The translations under genes were made by a program, and so were the position numbers. A DNA stretch of 64,000 bases from an uncultured Treponema sp. (GTDB lineage Bacteria; Spirochaetota; Spirochaetia; Treponematales; Treponemataceae), in contig NZ_CAMCEC010000003.1 of the NCBI RefSeq assembly GCF_945873775.1, positions 62,001 through 126,000 of the forward strand, in the 5' to 3' direction. Below are positions 58,526-64,000 of this stretch, one piece after another (position 1 is the stretch's first letter; each line of letters opens with the position of its first letter). A model generated the notes under the pieces. That model made no database searches, was not told the DNA's origin, and saw nothing but the letters and a program-made list of their open reading frames with translations.

Positions 58526-60403
58526 TTATTCCCAGCCGAAAGTTGCAGGCGGCTTGTTTGTAAGATCAAAAAATATTGCGTCAACATAAGGCAGCTTGGA
58601 AATTTCCTGCACAATGTCCATAAGAAGATCCTGCGGAAGCTGTGCGAACCTTGCTGTCATTACGTCTTCTGAACAAAGCGGGCGCAAAACAAAACTGCAT
58701 CTTTTCTTTGATGAAGCATAAGGCAAGTTGATTGTAAGATGCTGGAAAATTTTATTGTACCATCCGCTTTTGTGAAGAGCCGTAAGAACTATGTCGTCGG
58801 CATCTCTTGTCTGGTCAAGCCGCTCTTTTGTGCAGTAGCCTTCCTGAAGCTTTAAGTCTTCATCTTTTACCGAAGGATTTTGCCACAAGCGGATTATCGT
58901 TCTGTTTATAAATGACGCGCTGTTTGTAATCTGGCTTGATGCGGCTTCAAGTTTTTCCCATTTTTTTGGAAGATGATAAAAGCCGTTTTCCATTTTTGCA
59001 AAACTGATTACAGACGGAAATCTGTAAGTGCGGAAGTCTCCTTGAACACCTACGGACTTTACAGGCAGAATGTATTTTTCAAGATTCGCAGAACATTTTG
59101 CGCAGAACATTTCAAGCTGGACTTTTGAAATTTCTTCCTGAGCTTTTTTAAATTCTTCTTTATCATTTTCCGGCATTGTTCCGTTGGAGCAAAGCACATT
59201 GATGCTTAATCCAGGTCCTGGGAAAGGATGGCGCATTACAAGCTCATCTTCAAGTCCAAGTTTTTTTCCAATCGCGCGAACTTCATCTTTGTACAAATCT
59301 TTTAGAGGCTCAATAATCAAGCCTTTTTCAATTAGCTTTTGTATTCCGTCTACGCGGTTATGATGAGTTTTTATTACATTTGAATTTTTTGTTCCGCCGC
59401 TTTCAATGATGTCCGGATACAAAGTTCCCTGCGCCAAAAGCCATTTGTCCTCATCAAGTTTCTGCTTTGCCACAACTTCATTGCGCACTGTAATAAAATT
59501 TTCACCAATCGCCATTCTTTTTTTCTGCGGGTCGGTAAGATTTTCTACAGCCTTTAAGAAACTTTTGCTTGCGTCTTCGACAATGAAATTTGAAAATCCG
59601 TGGCTTTTGTATGCCTCTTCAACTTTCTTGCTTTCATTCTTGCGCATAAAGCCGTTGTCTATATGAAGTCCCATAACTCTTTCCTGTCCCAAAGCTTTGT
59701 TTAAAAGTGCGAACGCTACAGTAGAATCAACTCCGCCGCTTAAAAAGAGAAGGACATTTTTATCGTTTGCCTGATTTCTTATTGAATCGATTATGTGGTT
59801 CAGAACTGTGTCCTGATCCCAGTTTTTTTCCATTCCGCAGAACTTTGCAAAGTTTTCAAGAATTTTATTTCCGCAAGGAGTGTCTTTTACTTCGCAGTGG
59901 AACTGAAGGCTGAATCGTTTTTTTTCAAGATTCTGAAGCGCGGCGAATTCGCAGTCCTTTGTAGAGCCGACAGTTTCAAATCCGTCTCCTGGTTTTACAA
60001 CAGCGTCCTGATGGCTCATCCAAACTTGCTGCGGACTTTCAATTTCTTCAAACAGCGGACAGTTTATATTTTTATTCAGTTCTAAAGTTGCAAATCCAAA
60101 TTCCCCGACCAAGGCTTTCTGTGCTTTTCCGTTGTAGCCGGTTTGAACTACATAATGTCCGTAGCAAAGACCGAGGATTGGAATATCAAGCTTAAGAATT
60201 TCAGAATTGAATTCAGGAGCATTTTTATCATAGATACTGGACGGACCTCCGCTAAGCACAATTCCTTTTGCATTTTTGAATGTTTCAAGCCCGGCGGAAG
60301 GCAAGGCGATTTCTGAATAATAACCCATCATGCGGAATCTTTTTGCAATAAGGTGGGCATACTGGCTTCCAAAATCTAAAACAACAATTTTTAAACGTTC
60401 CAT
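58526..60403 (-). CDS. guaA: GMP synthase (glutamine-hydrolysing), long form
   Basis: A 625-residue GMP synthase, about 100 residues longer than most bacterial ones. Glutaminase triad: Cys80 in GLCYGHY, His169 and Glu171 in QFHCEV (the usual Pro is Cys170). The ATP-PPase loop is LSGGVDST (221-228); XMP-binding signatures are HNRVDGIQ and RHPFPGPGL. The extra length lies in the C-terminal dimerisation domain (about 420-560), as in eukaryote-type enzymes, with GDFRTYRFPSV and a helical insert before the ending FGWE. It is monocistronic, with promoter TTGGCT-N17-TATAAT whose -10 ends eight bases before the ATG and no Shine-Dalgarno. Confidence 0.94.
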   Translation of the reverse strand: MERLKIVVLDFGSQYAHLIAKRFRMMGYYSEIALPSAGLETFKNAKGIVLSGGPSSIYDKNAPEFNSEILKLDIPILGLCYGHYVVQTGYNGKAQKALVGEFGFATLELNKNINCPLFEEIESPQQVWMSHQDAVVKPGDGFETVGSTKDCEFAALQNLEKKRFSLQFHCEVKDTPCGNKILENFAKFCGMEKNWDQDTVLNHIIDSIRNQANDKNVLLFLSGGVDSTVAFALLNKALGQERVMGLHIDNGFMRKNESKKVEEAYKSHGFSNFIVEDASKSFLKAVENLTDPQKKRMAIGENFITVRNEVVAKQKLDEDKWLLAQGTLYPDIIESGGTKNSNVIKTHHNRVDGIQKLIEKGLIIEPLKDLYKDEVRAIGKKLGLEDELVMRHPFPGPGLSINVLCSNGTMPENDKEEFKKAQEEISKVQLEMFCAKCSANLEKYILPVKSVGVQGDFRTYRFPSVISFAKMENGFYHLPKKWEKLEAASSQITNSASFINRTIIRLWQNPSVKDEDLKLQEGYCTKERLDQTRDADDIVLTALHKSGWYNKIFQHLTINLPYASSKKRCSFVLRPLCSEDVMTARFAQLPQDLLMDIVQEISKLPYVDAIFFDLTNKPPATFGWE

Positions 60404-60411
60404 GAAATATA

Positions 60412-60440
60412 ATTATACCTCATATCCAATTTTTAGCCAA
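60412..60440 (-). promoter_or_regulatory. Promoter of guaA, near-leaderless spacing
   Basis: Minus strand: TTGGCT (60435-60440), 17-bp spacer, TATAAT (60412-60417), then eight bases and the ATG at 60403. Confidence 0.65.
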
Positions 60441-60453
60441 GTTAAAAGGAATT

Positions 60454-61743
60454 TTATTCTATGGCTGAAAACGTTCTCTTAGAATATTTTCTTATTTGAC
60501 TAAGCGCCTTTACTCCGATTTTTGGATTTTTTTCTATGAGCTTTTGGAACACGGAGTAATGGATTTTTATGACTTTTGATTTTCCAATTGAAACTGCGTC
60601 TTCCTGCCGGTGCTTTTTTAAAAGACATTCGCCTTCGCCAAAAAATGCGCCTTGATTTAAAACCTGCCCTTCATTTTTGTGTATAAGCAAAATGCTTCCG
60701 CTCGCAATGTAAAAACAGAATTCGCTTTTTGAATTTTTTCTGTAAACAAAATTTCCGTCGTTGAAATTTAATGCGTGTGAATCTTTTTTAAGAAGAAAAT
60801 ACGGATTTATAAAAAGAAACCGTTTTATATTTGAAAAGAATTTTCCGTCTTGTTTTTCAGGCAGAAGATAAAGCTCGCACAAAAGCAACGTTTCAAAAAA
60901 CTGATAGACATAAAGCCACTGAGCAAAAAAGAAAAAAATTATAAAGAAAAAAAACACGCCCATGAGCATTACGATAATGTTGCTTAAAACTCCGTAGACC
61001 AGGTTGTAGCGGTTTATGTTTACAAACAGGTGAAAGACTTTTGTAAGAATCCAAAACGAAGCGCAGGTTCCTGCTGAAGACAAAATGCTTATTCCCCAGG
61101 ACGGATTTGTTCTGCTTCCGAATTTATACGTGAACGCCGTTGCTGCAAATAAAATTATAAACGGAACAAAACCAGCCGCTGTTTTGGAAATCAAATCTGC
61201 AATGTGATTTAACGGCTCAAGAATTCCGTAGAACCTTGGAACAAGCACGATTGTCTTTAAGCTGATTGCTATGAAAATTATCAGCGAAAATAAAATTACA
61301 AAAAGAGCTTCCCCGATGAAAACAAGAAATATATTTTTTACAGGACGCGACTTTGCATCTTTTCCAAAAATTCTTTTCAGTCCTACAATCACTGAGCTGA
61401 AAAATCTTCTTGACATCCAGACTACAGCCGCAATAATCACAACTTCAAAATTTGTAACAAGCTTAAGCGACTTTGGAAGCGAATCTTCAATGCTTATAAT
61501 CTGGCTTGAAAACGGACTTGAAGAAATTAGCGCGGAAACAGTTTCTGGGGAAGCGTGCAGAACTCTAAGAAGCACAACGCAAATAATCATGCTGATTGGA
61601 ACAACTGAAAGCAAAAATCCAAATGCGCAGGCAGAAGCGGAAGAAATCAAGTCGTTCGAAAAAAACAAACTTGAGCTTAAGTAAAGCGACTGCACAATGC
61701 TGAACAGCGAAATTTTTTTCAGCTGCTTTTTTTCTAAAGTCAT
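60454..61743 (-). CDS. YihY/BrkB-type membrane protein fused to a cyclic-nucleotide-binding domain
   Basis: A 429-residue protein. Residues 1-300 are a YihY/BrkB (formerly 'RNase BN') membrane module with about six hydrophobic segments (SASACAFGFLLSVVPISMIIC, VVIIAAVVWMSRRFFSSVIVGL and the following ones). Residues 310-425 read as a cNMP-binding (CAP-type) domain: SKSEFCFYIASGSILLIHKNEGQVLNQGAFFGEGECLL (placed only), with the phosphate-binding-cassette-like GAFFGEGECLL and a helix before the end. YihY proteins have no settled function. The start overlaps the stop of the upstream PilZ gene (ATGA), so the two proteins are translationally coupled. Confidence 0.8.
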   Translation of the reverse strand: MTLEKKQLKKISLFSIVQSLYLSSSLFFSNDLISSASACAFGFLLSVVPISMIICVVLLRVLHASPETVSALISSSPFSSQIISIEDSLPKSLKLVTNFEVVIIAAVVWMSRRFFSSVIVGLKRIFGKDAKSRPVKNIFLVFIGEALFVILFSLIIFIAISLKTIVLVPRFYGILEPLNHIADLISKTAAGFVPFIILFAATAFTYKFGSRTNPSWGISILSSAGTCASFWILTKVFHLFVNINRYNLVYGVLSNIIVMLMGVFFFFIIFFFFAQWLYVYQFFETLLLCELYLLPEKQDGKFFSNIKRFLFINPYFLLKKDSHALNFNDGNFVYRKNSKSEFCFYIASGSILLIHKNEGQVLNQGAFFGEGECLLKKHRQEDAVSIGKSKVIKIHYSVFQKLIEKNPKIGVKALSQIRKYSKRTFSAIE

Positions 61744-62639
61744 GAAAAGTTGTGTCCGGGCTGGCTTGAAAAAGTTGAAGGCTTGGACTTGGATTTTGTT
61801 TTTGCCGCAAAGTTGTAGTAGTCCATTTGCGCGTAGTCAGTGTCGTCCTTGCGTTCTTCGTTTATGGAAAGAATCATTTTGTCTTCAATTGTTTTAAAAA
61901 CATATTGGCGGATTTCATCTTTTACAGCTGAAGGAGTTTGCGGCGCAAGAAGAAGAACCCAAATTGTTCCTTGCTCTGTTTTTTTTACGGCAAAAATAAC
62001 GGCTTCTGTTACAACCTGCTTTGTTCCAAGCCTGAGCGTTACGTCCTGCAATATGTAGTTTTTTGCAATTATGAGGCTTTCAAGTCCGGCGGGAATTTTT
62101 ACAGCCATTCCAACGGAACTTAAGTCAAAAAGCTTGAGCTGGTGCATTTTGCTTCCGTGGTTCCAGAATAAAGCGGCGTCTTTGTCGTGCATTAAATTTG
62201 CCCGGATATACTGCCGTCTTCCTTTTGCATTTGTCTTGGTAAGAATATTTTGTATTCGCTCGGAAACTTTTTCTATTCCGTCTGAAAAATCAATTACGCT
62301 GTTTTCTGAATCTGAAAATTTCGAGAACAGTTCAATTTCATTTGGCTTTATTTTTTCGGAAATGACGGTCGCCTGAATTGTCTTGAGGCTTTCTTCCTTG
62401 TCGAAGCTGCGCAGAAAATTGAACCAGGCGCCTATTGAAAGCTGCGCATCAATGTTTATAAACAGAACAGAGCCGGGGTTTTTCCGCAGAAGATTTTTTG
62501 CGTCCCTGAAACTTTCGATAATGTAGACTTCATATTCTTTTTTCCGCAGGCTGCTTATAATGTCTTTTTTTATCGCATAAGCAGGATTCAAGAAGAATAT
62601 TTTTCTGCCATACATATCGAAGTCTGTCTGTTCTGCCAT
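61740..62639 (-). CDS. Two-domain protein: receiver-like N-terminus + PilZ
   Basis: A 299-residue cytoplasmic protein. Residues 8-130 fold like a response-regulator receiver (IFFLNPAYAIKKDIISSLRKKEYEVYIIESF, then VLFINID) but lack the Asp pair and the Lys of phosphorylatable receivers, so it is a pseudo-receiver. Residues 143-255 are a PilZ domain with RRQYIRANL (RxxxR) and DLSSVGMAV (D/NxSxxG), the c-di-GMP binding motifs. The C-terminus is Lys/Ser-rich and disordered. Promoter TTGCAA-N17-TATAAT (62660-62688) precedes an AGGA site. It is cotranscribed with the YihY-cNMP fusion, suggesting joint control by c-di-GMP and another nucleotide (inference). Confidence 0.82.
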   Translation of the reverse strand: MAEQTDFDMYGRKIFFLNPAYAIKKDIISSLRKKEYEVYIIESFRDAKNLLRKNPGSVLFINIDAQLSIGAWFNFLRSFDKEESLKTIQATVISEKIKPNEIELFSKFSDSENSVIDFSDGIEKVSERIQNILTKTNAKGRRQYIRANLMHDKDAALFWNHGSKMHQLKLFDLSSVGMAVKIPAGLESLIIAKNYILQDVTLRLGTKQVVTEAVIFAVKKTEQGTIWVLLLAPQTPSAVKDEIRQYVFKTIEDKMILSINEERKDDTDYAQMDYYNFAAKTKSKSKPSTFSSQPGHNFS

Positions 62640-62659
62640 TTATTCTGTCCTAGCTAGAT

Positions 62660-62688
62660 ATTATAAGCCTGCTTGCTGAATTTTGCAA
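62660..62688 (-). promoter_or_regulatory. Promoter of the PilZ-YihY operon
   Basis: Minus strand: TTGCAA (62683-62688), 17-bp spacer, TATAAT (62660-62665). An AGGA ribosome binding site lies downstream. Confidence 0.68.
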
Positions 62689-62776
62689 ATAACAAAACAG
62701 ACTTGCCATATCTATGCTTGATTTTTAGTCAATTTCGAGTTTTGAAAAAACGGTTTTTTAACTATCATTCCTATGC

Positions 62777-62811
62777 TGACAAGTTTGTCATTGCCGTGCT
62801 TGACACGGCAA
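62777..62811 (+). repeat. Two adjacent perfect palindromes downstream of asnS
   Basis: TGACAA-GT-TTGTCA (62777-62790) and directly next to it TTGCCGTG-CTTGA-CACGGCAA (62791-62811). No T-run follows on either strand. The second, in the context GTCATTGCC...GGCAATCT, resembles REP-like palindromes that occur many times between genes in other bacteria. Confidence 0.6.
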
Positions 62812-62845
62812 TCTACTGTAATTTTTCAATTGACTTAAAATTCTT

Positions 62846-64000
62846 TTAGAAATCTGCGAGTTTTGGTGCCCGTGGATAAGGAATTACGTCGCGGATATTT
62901 TCCATTCCTGTAACGTAACGGATAAGGCGTTCAAAGCCCAAACCAAATCCAGAGTGAGGAACTGTACCGAATCGGCGCAAATCAAGATACCACTGATAGT
63001 TTGACATATCCATCTTGCGTTCCTCGCACGCTTTCAGCAATTTTTCGTAGTTTTCTTCGCGTTCAGAACCGCCAATCAGTTCACCAATTCCAGGAACAAG
63101 AACATCAACGGCCTTTACAGTTTTTCCGTCGTCATTCTGTTTCATGTAGAAAGATTTTATTTCTTTTGGATAGTTAAAAACCATTACAGGGCAACCGAAA
63201 ATCTTTTCTGTAAGATAACGTTCATGTTCAGTTGCAATGTCGCAGCCCCAGTACGGCTTGAATTCAAATTTCGCTCCGTTCTTTTCTGCTTCCTCAAGTT
63301 TTGCAATCGCGTCTGTGTAAGAAATTCGCACGAACTTTGCTTTTGCGACTTTTTCAAGGCTTTCAATAAGACCTGACTGAATTCTTTTGTCAAAAAACTC
63401 CAAGTCTGAGCGGCATTTTGTTAAAGCCCAGTTCAAAAGATATTTTACAAAATCTTCCTGAATATCCATGTCGTCATCAAGGTCAAAGAACGCCATTTCC
63501 GGCTCAATCATCCAGAATTCTGCCAAGTGGCGCGGAGTATTTGAATTTTCTGCGCGGAAAGTCGGTCCAAAAGTGTAAACACGGCTTAATGCTGTTGCCA
63601 TTGTTTCTGCTTCAAGCTGACCGGAAACAGTGAGCGACGCTTTTTTACCGAAGAAATCTTTTGAATAGTCAACAATTTTGTGCGCGTCCTCAATTTTCAT
63701 TCCACCTGCGCCGGCTTTTACGCCAAGCTCAGCAATTTTTTCCATGGAAAGAGTTGTAACCTGAAACATTTCGCCTGCGCCTTCACAGTCAGAGCAAGTG
63801 ATTTCCGGTGCGTTGATGTACTGGAATCCGCGCTCCTGAAAAAACGAGTGAACGGCAAAAGCCATCTGGTTTCGCACACGGTAAACTGCGCCAAAAGTAT
63901 TTGTTCTGGCACGAAGATGAGCGTTTGTGCGAAGATATTCCATGGACATCCGGTTTTTCTGCAACGGATATTCTTCCGGATTGCAGGTGCCAAGACATTT
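62846..64000 (-). CDS. asnS: Asparaginyl-tRNA synthetase, C-terminal part
   Basis: 385 codons are in the window; the start and most of the anticodon-binding domain lie beyond base 64000. The class II core is complete. Motif 1 and its neighbourhood: [21 protein letters not shown]; motif 2: [27 protein letters not shown] (placed only); motif 3: [27 protein letters not shown] near the C-terminus. The sequence NTPRHLAEF(W)M and the inserted region [13 protein letters not shown] separate AsnRS from AspRS. The enzyme charges tRNA-Asn. Frame is open through the end of the window. Confidence 0.95.
   Translation of the reverse strand, partial: KCLGTCNPEEYPLQKNRMSMEYLRTNAHLRARTNTFGAVYRVRNQMAFAVHSFFQERGFQYINAPEITCSDCEGAGEMFQVTTLSMEKIAELGVKAGAGGMKIEDAHKIVDYSKDFFGKKASLTVSGQLEAETMATALSRVYTFGPTFRAENSNTPRHLAEFWMIEPEMAFFDLDDDMDIQEDFVKYLLNWALTKCRSDLEFFDKRIQSGLIESLEKVAKAKFVRISYTDAIAKLEEAEKNGAKFEFKPYWGCDIATEHERYLTEKIFGCPVMVFNYPKEIKSFYMKQNDDGKTVKAVDVLVPGIGELIGGSEREENYEKLLKACEERKMDMSNYQWYLDLRRFGTVPHSGFGLGFERLIRYVTGMENIRDVIPYPRAPKLADF

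Noticed and set aside
1-64000. CRISPR arrays, prophage, insertion sequences or defence genes
   Set aside because: No regularly spaced repeats, transposase, integrase or phage structural genes were seen in either strand.

Overview
This window is an ordinary-looking stretch of chromosome from a spirochaete, most likely a host-associated (gut or rumen type) Treponema. That reading rests on the low G+C content, the AT-rich coding style, the gene order nusA-infB-rbfA-truB-ribF-rpsO-pnp-(peptidase, dut)-lptF-lptG-tgt, and the family content. I cannot name the species. No phage, insertion sequence, CRISPR array or defence island is visible, and there is no gap above about 210 bases without a gene, RNA or regulatory site.

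Layout. At 1-1540 three minus-strand genes: the N-terminus of a probable SppA, a DUF975 membrane protein and a CYTH protein. At 1617-18541 a long plus-strand information-processing block: a leader with two terminator-like hairpins, rimP, nusA, infB, rbfA, a fused truB-ribF, rpsO, pnp, an M16 peptidase, dut, lptF, lptG, tgt and a secreted HEAT-repeat protein. At 18545-24067: recQ, tRNA-Leu(CAA), comM, then earP with efp (rhamnosylation of EF-P Arg32) and tRNA-Arg(CCU). At 24203-35602: GTP-dependent PEP carboxykinase, an NlpC/P60 lipoprotein, a Na/Pi symporter, a small lipoprotein under a promoter with a G8 spacer tract, short HPF with rpoN, a DUF1015 protein, aspartokinase-dapB and a LysM/LytM protein. 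At 35613-42226: MATE transporter, DEDDh exonuclease, phosphosugar mutase, methyltransferase and a second MATE transporter. At 42278-46284: parA-parB, a divergent polysaccharide deacetylase and tsaD. At 46330-51411: ilvD, ilvB, a PilZ protein and an RlmM-like methyltransferase. At 51426-56682: an EamA protein, a polar amino-acid ABC transporter, an OmpA-family protein and a membrane-anchored PD-(D/E)XK protein. At 56688-64000: a GGDEF-EAL protein, a long guaA, a YihY membrane protein fused to a cyclic-nucleotide-binding domain and coupled to a PilZ protein, and the C-terminal part of asnS.

How the genes work together. The first half is translation: ribosome maturation, initiation, termination control, tRNA and rRNA modification, EF-P modification and RNA decay. 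PEP carboxykinase with aspartokinase, dapB, ilvD and ilvB fits a carbohydrate-fermenting, CO2-fixing organism that makes its own amino acids (inference). Three genes point to c-di-GMP signalling (GGDEF-EAL and two PilZ proteins), and two more may concern cyclic nucleotides or phosphates (CYTH protein, cNMP-binding YihY fusion).

The most interesting signals are regulatory rather than a new gene cassette. (1) A -35 TTGACA / -10 TACAAT promoter has a run of eight G in its 16-bp spacer ahead of a lipoprotein gene, the architecture of a phase-variable treponemal promoter. (2) Roughly a quarter of the genes have a -10 hexamer ending about six bases before the start codon and no Shine-Dalgarno, so they look leaderless; one divergent pair has only 22 bp between its two ATGs. 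(3) The rimP-nusA-infB operon starts with a promoter followed at once by two terminator-like hairpins. Protein-level oddities are the TruB-RibF fusion, a zinc ribbon on NusA, an FNRG-repeat IF2, and the YihY-cNMP fusion beside PilZ.
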